Origin: Lentimicrobium sp.
Lineage (GTDB): Bacteria > Bacteroidota > Bacteroidia > Flavobacteriales > Flavobacteriaceae
Assembly: GCA_022758945.1 (NCBI GenBank)
Contig: JAEMQE010000103.1
Coordinates: 1 to 8,790, forward strand
Reading direction: 5' to 3'
Length of the DNA stretch: 8,790 nt
Shown here one piece after another: positions 1 to 6,292 of the stretch. Under the pieces are notes generated by a model. It was not told the origin of the DNA. It made no database searches and saw only the letters and a program-made list of their open reading frames with translations. A program made the position numbers and the translations under genes. The stretch's first letter is position 1. Each line of letters begins with the position of its first letter.

Positions 1-174
1 AAGGGATTTGCCATCAAGCAACCAGTTTTCTCATTCAGTAAATTTCACAATGTAAATAAAGCCTTAGGACCTGAAATGAAATCGACAGGTGAAAGCATCT
101 TGTTTATTGATGATTTGAAAGACGACCAGTTTTATGAATTGTATTCTCGAAGGAAGATGTATTTGAGCAAGTAA
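1..174 (+). CDS. carB: Carbamoyl-phosphate synthase large subunit, C-terminal fragment (5' end outside window)
   Basis: Frame 1 is open from the first base and ends at TAA 172-174, giving the last 57 residues. The fragment contains KQPVFSFSKF and, about ten residues later, GPEMKSTGE. This pair is the hallmark of the end of the second ATP-grasp half of CarB, whose E. coli counterpart reads LGPEMRSTGE. The enzyme joins bicarbonate, glutamine-derived ammonia and ATP into carbamoyl phosphate for pyrimidine and arginine synthesis in the cytoplasm. Only about 26 residues follow GPEMKSTGE, ending in RRKMYLSK. The roughly 130-residue MGS-like allosteric domain that closes E. coli CarB is therefore absent. 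The coding sequence runs straight into a strong terminator, so this looks like the natural gene end and not a truncation. It is convergent with all other genes in the window and functionally unrelated to them. Confidence 0.93.
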   Translation, partial: KGFAIKQPVFSFSKFHNVNKALGPEMKSTGESILFIDDLKDDQFYELYSRRKMYLSK

Positions 175-192
175 GCTTAGTTTTATATATTG

Positions 193-218
193 AAAAAGCC
201 CCGGTTGGGGCTTTTTTT
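193..218 (+). terminator. Rho-independent terminator of carB
   Basis: A perfect 10-bp stem (AAAAAGCCCC at 193-202 and GGGGCTTTTT at 207-216) closes on a GGTT loop and continues into a T run to 218. It starts 19 bp after the carB stop. On the minus strand the A side of the stem supplies only five T's, so it could also serve, less efficiently, for transcripts arriving from the leftward genes. Confidence 0.93.
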
Positions 219-296
219 GTGGGTTAAGGTTTTACTAACTATTGATGTAATCTTTTTTATTAAAAACTATTTCAAACCCACTAGAATTTAGCTATC

Positions 297-358
297 AGCG
301 TTATAAACGCTACGATTTGTTTCTGAATTTAAGTAGGTACTCGATGCAATCGAGCACC
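297..358. repeat. Pair of palindromes in inverted, REP/BIME-like arrangement
   Basis: Two hairpins sit back to back. The left one is AGCGTT-ATA-AACGCT (297-311), a perfect 6-bp stem with a 3-nt loop. The right one is CTCGAT-GCA-ATCGAG (340-354), also a perfect 6-bp stem with a 3-nt loop; past one A/C mismatch it extends to a GGT/ACC stem spanning 336-358. Read on its own strand, each hairpin is preceded at its 5' base by GTAG: on the plus strand at 333-336 for the right one, and on the minus strand (CTAC at 310-313) for the left one. GTAG 5' of an imperfect palindrome, in inverted pairs, is the known layout of REP elements mobilised by RAYT (TnpA-REP) proteins. The two stems differ in sequence, so family membership is inference and chance is possible. 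Confidence 0.4.
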
Positions 359-406
359 AGTGTGTGGTTATGAATAATATATTTTCCACTACCACAAAAC
401 GAACAA

Positions 407-421
407 TAGATTGTAAATCTA
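407..421. repeat. Short perfect palindrome
   Basis: TAGATT-GTA-AATCTA forms a 6-bp stem with a 3-nt loop, ending 3 bp before the GTTAGGCAC repeat at 425-433. It lacks the GTAG tetranucleotide seen beside the two hairpins to its left. On the minus strand it lies just downstream of the membrane-protein gene and of the GCCTAAC motif. It could be part of a folded recombination site or a weak 3'-end hairpin. There is no T tract to call it a terminator. Confidence 0.3.
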
Positions 422-424
422 GCT

Positions 425-914
425 GTTAGGCACTGTATTAATTGAACAATTTGTTATTAATTATTAAATTGAAAATCATTAATGGCAATGTGAAAGAAAG
501 AAACATTAAAATCATAGTAAATAATAGATCTATAAAATCCTTTCTCTCAAGATTCATATCTACACTTGATCTTATTGAATGAAATTGCCTTTTATTTATT
601 AAAAAGCATAATTTATTAAAAAAATGTAAAAGGCCAATAAAACAAATTGGCATAAAATAGATTGAAGTTTGGACAGTAATTTTAAATATTACCAAATCAA
701 CTATAACTCCAAAAACCGCAAATAGAATTGCTAAAACAATATTAATTTGCAGTGTTTTTGATACCAATAATTTATTATAATACCTTTCGTCATCATAAAA
801 TCTACCCCATAATGAATAAAAAATGTAAGACATCAAAATAAAAATTGAAATAAACTGATAAGTATTCATATTCACATCTTGTTTTATGACTCGTTTGAAA
901 ATTTAGCGCCTAAC
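425..914 (-). mobile_element. Putative cassette-like unit bounded by inverted repeats
   Basis: GTTAGGCAC (425-433) and GCGCCTAAC (906-914) are inverted copies of each other with one mismatch in nine. Reading inward, the two ends remain similar for about 15 bases (GTTAGGCrCTrwATT, 12 of 15 identical). They closely frame a single minus-strand gene: the start codon lies about 31-36 bp inside one end and the stop 4 bp inside the other. GTTRRRY and RYYYAAC are the consensus core and inverse-core of integron attC sites, and one short gene per unit in this orientation is what an integron cassette looks like. I cannot complete a full attC: no partner GTTRRRY lies at the usual 57-141 bp on the minus strand beyond 425. 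No integrase gene and no clear target duplication are visible. Treat it as a degenerate cassette or a small inverted-repeat unit. Confidence 0.33.
438..869 (-). CDS. Hypothetical four-helix membrane protein
   Basis: I do not recognise the family. The chosen start is ATG at 867-869 (143 aa); an in-frame GTG at 873-875 would add two residues. There is no clear ribosome-binding site, which is usual in this group. In the 145-residue numbering there are four strongly hydrophobic stretches, at about 7-23, 43-64, 71-93 and 114-139. Between the first two lies a short acidic/aromatic loop containing YDDERYY, and between the last two a polar loop with RKRQ-type basic residues. No catalytic motif or cleavable signal peptide is evident. 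Codons are extremely AT-rich, more so than in the neighbouring catabolic operon. The gene stands alone, about 240 bp downstream of that operon, and is framed by the inverted repeats at 425-433 and 906-914. This suggests an acquired cassette gene. Its function is unknown. Confidence 0.72.
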   Translation of the reverse strand: MNTYQFISIFILMSYIFYSLWGRFYDDERYYNKLLVSKTLQINIVLAILFAVFGVIVDLVIFKITVQTSIYFMPICFIGLLHFFNKLCFLINKRQFHSIRSSVDMNLERKDFIDLLFTMILMFLSFTLPLMIFNLIINNKLFN

Positions 915-944
915 TCATATATATTTCTAACAAACTTCATCCTT

Positions 945-974
945 TTTGATAGTGCTAATATATACATTATCAAA
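945..974. other. Hairpin in the gene-free stretch 915-1112
   Basis: TTTGATAGTG (945-954) and CATTATCAAA (965-974) can pair over 10 positions with one G-U wobble in plus-strand RNA (a mismatch on the minus strand) around a 10-nt AT-rich loop. A second tight palindrome, TAATTC-AA-GAATTA, lies at 1049-1062. Neither is followed by a T run on the minus strand, so neither is a convincing terminator for the operon that stops at 1113. I see no gene or other signal in 915-1112. Confidence 0.25.
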
Positions 975-1112
975 TGGGTTTTCAACTCTTTGTATTACTA
1001 ATTTGAGCAATATTCTCCAACCCACACGGAAACGGTCTTTAAGCCTACTAATTCAAGAATTAATTAAAACAGCATTTTGTATCCTAACCATTAGTCTGTT
1101 TGTTGCAGAAAA

Positions 1113-2009
1113 TTAGACACAAAATAAGATGCTTAAAGCTTTTTCTAAATTAGAATCCTCCAAATGTTTTTTTACAATAAAATGTAATTTTTTGCATTTG
1201 TCTTCTAAATCAGGAGTTTTTAAAGCATCATTAACTTCTTGTATTTTTTTACATTTTTCAATTGATTCAAGAGAAGGTTTCTCGGCCATATTTCCTAGTC
1301 TTCCCAGATCATTACCAGTTAACACTTTACTGTTTCTGGCATGTATTGGCAAACTATCCACTCCAATGCCCTTGCTGTAAATGGGTTTTGGAATTTCGAA
1401 TAAGGAATCTTTACCTGCTCTGCAGTACCAATTTCCTCCCATACGCGCTACCAAATCCAGTTTTTCAGTATCCAAGTTCCCGTCGTTTCCTTTGTATTCA
1501 TTTCTAATATGAATGTTTACCACTCTGGAAATAATTAAATTTCCGGCTCCGCCTTCGGTACCTAATTCAATCACATTATCTACAATGCATTCAAACGAAA
1601 TGGGGGCTTCAGCAACTCTTGGCGGAGTTATTTTATGGGAAGCAATTGGTGTAAATCCAGATTTTATAAATTCATTGACCTCTTTACCATACTCAGTACT
1701 TGAAAGTGACATTTGTTCCACCATTGGAAAATTGACAATATTGATAACAACCTCTTTGACTTCTTTGATGTTTTCGTACGTGTGCTTTGTAGTGTTGTCT
1801 TTTGCTCTTCTTGCAGGTGAAAAAATCAGGATGGGAGGGTTTGCGCTAAAAACATTAAAAAAACTAAATGGACTCAAATTTACATTTCCATTTTTATCTA
1901 TGGTACTTGCTAATGCAATTGGTCTTGGAGCAACGGCTGTCAATAATATTTGATGCAACTCCGTTGTTGAAATGGTATTTGGGTCTATTGTGGTAGTTGT
2001 TTTTTCCAT
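1113..2009 (-). CDS. Flavin reductase-like (flavoredoxin-type) FMN-binding protein
   Basis: This 298-residue protein starts at ATG 2007-2009, only 10 bp after the fahA stop, and is the last gene of the operon. Residues about 20-195 match the flavin-reductase-like split-barrel fold. They show VAPRPIALAST (26-36), the SPFSFFNVFSANPP stretch (46-59), a K-TYENI segment (75-81), VVINIV (87-92), and a later acidic/glycine stretch (GTEGGAGNLIISRVV, 150-164) typical of flavoredoxin-type members. Such proteins bind FMN non-covalently and either pass electrons from NAD(P)H or act as flavin stores or reductases in the cytoplasm. Residues about 205-298 lie outside this core and are charged and helical, with KKIQEVNDALK and HFIVKKHLEDSNLEKAL. 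No known step of homogentisate degradation needs a flavin reductase, so its job is unclear. Co-transcription suggests a supporting or detoxifying role. The family call is solid; the role is inference. Confidence 0.88.
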   Translation of the reverse strand: MEKTTTTIDPNTISTTELHQILLTAVAPRPIALASTIDKNGNVNLSPFSFFNVFSANPPILIFSPARRAKDNTTKHTYENIKEVKEVVINIVNFPMVEQMSLSSTEYGKEVNEFIKSGFTPIASHKITPPRVAEAPISFECIVDNVIELGTEGGAGNLIISRVVNIHIRNEYKGNDGNLDTEKLDLVARMGGNWYCRAGKDSLFEIPKPIYSKGIGVDSLPIHARNSKVLTGNDLGRLGNMAEKPSLESIEKCKKIQEVNDALKTPDLEDKCKKLHFIVKKHLEDSNLEKALSILFCV

Positions 2010-2019
2010 TTGAAATTAA

Positions 2020-3255
2020 TTATAATGCAGGTAATAGCTGAGATTTTACTTCACCAAAGCCAACTCTAATACCCTCTCTTTCGCAGTACCCTCTCATTAT
2101 TACGGTGTCGAAATCTTCGATAAAAGTTCTTTTCTCACCATCAATTAATGTAATTGGTTTTTGACCTCCCCATGCGAGTTCTAACATTGAACCGTAACTA
2201 TTGGGTTCTTTTCCGCTGATGGTACCCGAAGCCATCAAATCACCTATTTTAACATTGCAGCCATTGCTGGTGTGATGGGCGATTTGCTGTGACATGTTCC
2301 AATACATATATTTAAAATTAGAATGGGATACTATCGTTTCAGACTTGTCTTTTGGCTGAATGGCCACCTCTAAATTAATATCATAATTTTTTAATCCATC
2401 ATATTCTAAATAAGGCAATACTTTTGGATTTTGTTCTGGTCCTTTAACTCTAAATGGTTCTAAAGCTTCTAATGTTACTACCCAAGGTGACATTGAGGAT
2501 CCAAAGTTTTTTGCCAAAAATGGACCTAGCGGAACGTATTCCCATTTTTGAATATCTCGTGCAGACCAATCGTTGAATAAAACTTTTCCAAAAATATAGT
2601 TTTCAGCATCAGCTGTGTTTATTTTTTCTCCTAGATTGGTGTTTTTGCCAATAATAAAGCCCATTTCTAGTTCAAAGTCAACACGCGATGATGCTTTAAA
2701 CACGGGATTATCTGCATTTGGAGGCAAGACTTGACCCATAGGTCTATGAATATTTTCGCCACTTACAACTATGGAAGAGGCTCTTCCGTGATAACCCACT
2801 GGTAAATGTTTCCAATTGGGTAAAAGCGCATTATCGGGATCACGAAACATCACGCCTACATTGGTTGCATGCTCGATGCTCGAATAAAAATCAGTGTAAT
2901 CCCCAATAGAAACCGGCAAATGCATTTGTACTTCGATTTGCAAATGAAATAGGTTTTCATTATTTCTAAATACAGAGTTTTCGTCACACAATTCCTTCTG
3001 AATAATTTCGCGAACCTTGTTGGTTTTTTCTTTTCCTAAAGCAATAAAGTCATTCAAGAATTTATTTTTAAATACACTCTTTTTAATTTTAATGCCTTTA
3101 AAAACGCCTAATTTTCGTGCTTTAACCAAGTCTAAAATTTGATTTCCAATCGCAATGCAGACTCTTGGTTTTGTTGAAGGAGTGGAATAAATTCCGAAGG
3201 GAATATTATAAATTGTAAAATCGGATTGATCTGGTATGGAAATCCAAGTTTTCAT
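2020..3255 (-). CDS. fahA: Fumarylacetoacetase
   Basis: FahA hydrolyses fumarylacetoacetate to fumarate and acetoacetate, the last step of tyrosine degradation. The chosen start, ATG 3253-3255, gives 411 residues beginning MKTWISIPDQSDF, like the usual family N-terminus (SWIPI-SDF). The frame stays open upstream to a TTG at 3319-3321, but those 22 residues look non-homologous. Residues known from mouse FAH are all present: Asp122 and catalytic His129 in DYTDFYSSIEHATNVG, Arg138 in FRDPDNALLP, Tyr155 in YHGRASS, Glu195/Glu197 in DFELEMGF, and Asp229, Gln236, Tyr240 and Lys249 in the NDWSARDIQKWEYVPLG region. Glu350 in GTISGKEP completes the set. The N-terminal SH3-like part covers about 1-110 and the catalytic beta-roll the rest. 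The gene lies 89 bp after phhA, the longest gap in the operon, and 10 bp before the flavin-reductase-like gene. It is likely cytoplasmic. Confidence 0.97.
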   Translation of the reverse strand: MKTWISIPDQSDFTIYNIPFGIYSTPSTKPRVCIAIGNQILDLVKARKLGVFKGIKIKKSVFKNKFLNDFIALGKEKTNKVREIIQKELCDENSVFRNNENLFHLQIEVQMHLPVSIGDYTDFYSSIEHATNVGVMFRDPDNALLPNWKHLPVGYHGRASSIVVSGENIHRPMGQVLPPNADNPVFKASSRVDFELEMGFIIGKNTNLGEKINTADAENYIFGKVLFNDWSARDIQKWEYVPLGPFLAKNFGSSMSPWVVTLEALEPFRVKGPEQNPKVLPYLEYDGLKNYDINLEVAIQPKDKSETIVSHSNFKYMYWNMSQQIAHHTSNGCNVKIGDLMASGTISGKEPNSYGSMLELAWGGQKPITLIDGEKRTFIEDFDTVIMRGYCEREGIRVGFGEVKSQLLPAL

Positions 3256-3344
3256 AAGGTGCTTTTTTTTTAGGTTTCGAAATTGTTTCCAACGGAGGTT
3301 AAATGATTCTGTTTTTGGCAATCAAATTAAAGTATCAATTTTAG

Positions 3345-5090
3345 TTAACTAATTAAATCCATTCCATTAGAAATTAATTTTTCGAGATTACTATCTGATT
3401 TTAAATCTGTTAAATACTCATAAACCACTTTTTTTAGTAGAGCGTTCGAATTAAAAATTAATTCGTAAATCTCCAATGGCAAAAGCCAATCTTTAGGGTA
3501 TGTATCTTTTAATTCTTCGAATATTTTCGACAATAGTTCAACATCCAAAATTTCATTTTCACGCATATCTCTCACTTTTTGATAATGTTTGTGGAGATTC
3601 AATTCGGAATCAGAATACTTTATTTTATGGGTTTTAACAGTAGAAACGTGATATAAATCCTGAAAAGATTCAACCGCTGCGGGACCTGCATAAGCCGAAA
3701 TGATTTCTTTTCCGATAGCCATATCGTAAATTCCCCATTCGGGTTCAAATAGAATTTTTTCATAGTGCGAAACTGTACAATCTTGGAAAGAGATAAGCAT
3801 TATTTTTCCTCTTAAGTCTCGTTTTCCAGTAATAATACGACCTTCAACTTTTACTCCGCCTTCAAATAAAAGCGTAGTTCGTTTTCCTTCATAAATGCCA
3901 TAAATTTCTAAATCACGAGGCGACATATCTTCAATTGCCAAATTGATTCCTTCTAATTTTCCAATCGGACTTCCAAAGCCATCCGAATGATAATTTGTTC
4001 CGTGTCCGATTAGTTCTTTATCTCTTGAAGCCAAAGCACTTTTTCCACTAGTCTGGATGTAAATCGGTTTGTTGTTACTGCTGATAACATTCGAAAATAG
4101 TCCAGAAATTTGAATTCCCGTGCTCAGTTCTATGGTGCCTATGTTTTTGGATTGAATCAATTTTTCAACTCCAGAAAGTCCGCCAGTCCTCAAAGCCATT
4201 TTATTGGCAAATTTTTCTAGAACGTAACTTAAATACGCAAAATCGGGTGTTACAAAAAGCTGAGGTTGCTGCTTTGTAATATCAAAACTAACATTTGCTG
4301 CTTCAATGGTAAATGGTATTTTTTTGACGCTGTCTTCCAAGCATAATTTACTTTCTCCAATCGAAGATAATAATCCAGCACCATAAATTCTTGGATTTGA
4401 TAATTCACCAATCAAGCCATATTCAACGGTCCACCAATGAAGATTTCTTATCTGAGCCATTTCTGATAATTCGCCCATATTGTTTTGAATATCATTTAAA
4501 ACGGTGAGCGCATCTTCTATTTCTAGTTCGGGAGTATTGGGATCCTCTTTTAAAATAGATACTTTTCTAACGGCTTCATATAATTCATAATCTTTAGAGG
4601 AAGAAATTGCTTTACTGCCAATTTCGCCAAATCGTCTCAAATATTCAGCATATTCTGGGTTAGCAATAATTGGAGCATGCCCTGCCGCTTCGTGAATAAT
4701 ATCTGGAGCTGGAGTATAGGCAATATGGTCGATAGTCCGAATATCAGATGCGATTACCAGTACATTATAAGCCTGAAACTCCATAAACGCATTGGGAGGG
4801 ATAAAGCCATCTACTGAAACTGCTGCCCAACCAATGTCTTTTAGGATGCGATTCATTCCCTCCATTTCAGGAATTTTTTCGATAGAAATTCCTGTTTTTG
4901 CAATCCCTTCGAGGTAATAACTATGTGCCACTTTTGGTAAAAAACTGGTATTTAGGCGCATCACGTAACGCCAAACAGCTTGATTCTGCGCTGTGTATTG
5001 CTCGTAAGGTTGCTTTACAATAAATTCATGCAAATGCTTGGGCAGTCGTTTTGTAACTGTATTCCATTTCAATTGATGACTTTGACCCAT
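3345..5090 (-). CDS. phhA: Phenylalanine 4-monooxygenase / aromatic amino acid hydroxylase, long form
   Basis: This pterin- and iron-dependent hydroxylase would convert phenylalanine to tyrosine. The start is ATG 5088-5090 (581 aa, MGQSHQLK); a TTG two codons upstream is less likely. Residues about 20-300 form the catalytic domain. HEAAGH at 133-138 supplies the two iron-binding histidines (133 and 138) and TVEYG supplies the glutamate ligand (Glu223), equivalent to H285, H290 and E330 of human PAH. There is no N-terminal ACT regulatory domain. The C-terminal roughly 280 residues (from about 303) are not part of classical bacterial PhhA, which is about 260-300 aa in total. This part is a beta-rich stretch with repeated glycines, then a predicted helical end (about 498-581) with KDWLLPLEIYELI. 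I do not recognise its function. The gene starts 23 bp after hppD. Substrate is assigned from context; tryptophan or tyrosine hydroxylation cannot be excluded from sequence alone. Confidence 0.94.
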   Translation of the reverse strand: MGQSHQLKWNTVTKRLPKHLHEFIVKQPYEQYTAQNQAVWRYVMRLNTSFLPKVAHSYYLEGIAKTGISIEKIPEMEGMNRILKDIGWAAVSVDGFIPPNAFMEFQAYNVLVIASDIRTIDHIAYTPAPDIIHEAAGHAPIIANPEYAEYLRRFGEIGSKAISSSKDYELYEAVRKVSILKEDPNTPELEIEDALTVLNDIQNNMGELSEMAQIRNLHWWTVEYGLIGELSNPRIYGAGLLSSIGESKLCLEDSVKKIPFTIEAANVSFDITKQQPQLFVTPDFAYLSYVLEKFANKMALRTGGLSGVEKLIQSKNIGTIELSTGIQISGLFSNVISSNNKPIYIQTSGKSALASRDKELIGHGTNYHSDGFGSPIGKLEGINLAIEDMSPRDLEIYGIYEGKRTTLLFEGGVKVEGRIITGKRDLRGKIMLISFQDCTVSHYEKILFEPEWGIYDMAIGKEIISAYAGPAAVESFQDLYHVSTVKTHKIKYSDSELNLHKHYQKVRDMRENEILDVELLSKIFEELKDTYPKDWLLPLEIYELIFNSNALLKKVVYEYLTDLKSDSNLEKLISNGMDLIS

Positions 5091-5113
5091 ATCCAAATTA
5101 GCTTATAAAAAAA

Positions 5114-6274
5114 TTATAATGTACCTCTATTTTGTTGTTCTCTTTCAATTGCTTCAAATAAAGATTTAAAGTTTCCTACTCCAAAAGATTGAGCTCCTTT
5201 TCGTTGTATCACTTCAAAAAACATAGTGGGACGATCGACAATAGGTTTTGTAAACAACTGTAGTAAGTAGCCTTCTTCGTCCCGGTCGATTAATATTCCG
5301 TGTTTTTTTAGCACTTCTACATCTTCATCAATGGCTCCAACACGGGCTATCAAATCATCATAATAAGCTTCGGGTACATACAAAAATTCTACGCCTCGGT
5401 CCCTCATTGCAGAAACAGTTGCGACAATATCATCTGTGGCTACGGCGATATGTTGGACTCCCGGACCGCCGTAAAAATCTAAATATTCTTCAATCTGTGA
5501 TTTCTTTTTTCCTTTAGCAGGTTCATTTATTGGAAATTTAATTCTGCCATTTCCATTGCTCATCACTTTGCTCATTAAAGCGGTGTAATCTGTAGAAATG
5601 TCATCATCAGTAAAAGAAATAATTTGTGCAAATCCCATCACTTCTGCGTAAAATTTACACCAAGTATTCATTTCGTCCCAGCCTACATTGCCTACCATAT
5701 GGTCTATAAATTTTAGTCCAATAGGTTCTGGATTATAATGAGATTCCCATTTTTTATAACCGGGTAAAAATTCCCCATTGTAATTTTTTCGTTCTACAAA
5801 AAGGTGAACCGTTTCTCCATAAGTGTAAATTCCTGAGCGAATTACGTAACCATTTTCATCGGCTTCTTTTGTAGGAGCCATAAAGGGTTTTGCTCCTCTT
5901 TTGGTAGTTTCTTCGAAAGCTTTTGTCGCGTCATCAACCCAAAGTGCAATGACCTTAACGCCATCTCCGTGTTTATTGATGTGCTCATTAATTAATCCGT
6001 CTTTTCCCAACGGACTTGTTAAAACAAGTCTTATTTTATCTTGTTTTAGTACATAAGAAACACGGTCTTTAAGTCCTGTTTCGAGACCAGCATACGCATA
6101 GGATTGAAATCCAAAAGCGGTTTTATAAAAGTGAGCACTTTGCTTTGCATTTCCCACGTACAACTCCACATAATCGGTTCCTAATAAGGGAAGAAAATCT
6201 TCCGCATCAGAAAACAGTTTTTTAAGTCCGTATTCTGTATTTTGCAGTCCTTTTAATTGTTTAATATCTGCCAT
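5114..6274 (-). CDS. hppD: 4-Hydroxyphenylpyruvate dioxygenase
   Basis: HppD converts 4-hydroxyphenylpyruvate and oxygen to homogentisate and CO2, using non-haem Fe(II). The protein is 386 residues, the normal family length, and starts at ATG 6272-6274, 18 bp after the hmgA stop. It has two VOC-type halves: about 30-165 (structural) and 185-365 (catalytic). The iron-binding triad is visible: His192 in KFIDHMVGNV, His275 in GPGVQHIAVATDD and Glu354 in MFFEVIQRKG. The C-terminal helix that closes over the active site is present (SFGVGNFKSLFEAIEREQ, 363-380), including the GVGNF loop. The related hydroxymandelate synthase shares the fold and triad, but the flanking hmgA and fahA genes argue strongly for the homogentisate-forming enzyme. 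It is cytoplasmic. Confidence 0.98.
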   Translation of the reverse strand: MADIKQLKGLQNTEYGLKKLFSDAEDFLPLLGTDYVELYVGNAKQSAHFYKTAFGFQSYAYAGLETGLKDRVSYVLKQDKIRLVLTSPLGKDGLINEHINKHGDGVKVIALWVDDATKAFEETTKRGAKPFMAPTKEADENGYVIRSGIYTYGETVHLFVERKNYNGEFLPGYKKWESHYNPEPIGLKFIDHMVGNVGWDEMNTWCKFYAEVMGFAQIISFTDDDISTDYTALMSKVMSNGNGRIKFPINEPAKGKKKSQIEEYLDFYGGPGVQHIAVATDDIVATVSAMRDRGVEFLYVPEAYYDDLIARVGAIDEDVEVLKKHGILIDRDEEGYLLQLFTKPIVDRPTMFFEVIQRKGAQSFGVGNFKSLFEAIEREQQNRGTL

Positions 6275-6292
6275 TTTGTTGGTTATTAGAAT

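Noticed and set aside
363..396. TGTGGT ... ACCACA inverted repeat as a structured RNA or terminator
   Set aside because: Only six pairs around a 22-nt AT-rich loop; weak and without supporting context.
425..914. Insertion sequence with terminal inverted repeats
   Set aside because: The enclosed gene is a small membrane protein with no transposase motifs, and no direct target duplication is visible at the outer edges.
1049..1062. Palindrome TAATTC-AA-GAATTA as terminator of the catabolic operon
   Set aside because: It has a 2-nt loop, an all-AT-rich stem and no T run downstream on the minus strand.
1513..1953. 146-codon open frame on the plus strand, antisense to the flavin-reductase-like gene
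   Set aside because: It lies wholly inside a gene with clear family motifs on the other strand, has no recognisable protein features and no matching context.
3256..3321. Extension of fumarylacetoacetase to a TTG start
   Set aside because: The ATG at 3253-3255 gives the family-typical N-terminus (TWISIPDQSDF); the upstream 22 residues are basic and unlike the family.
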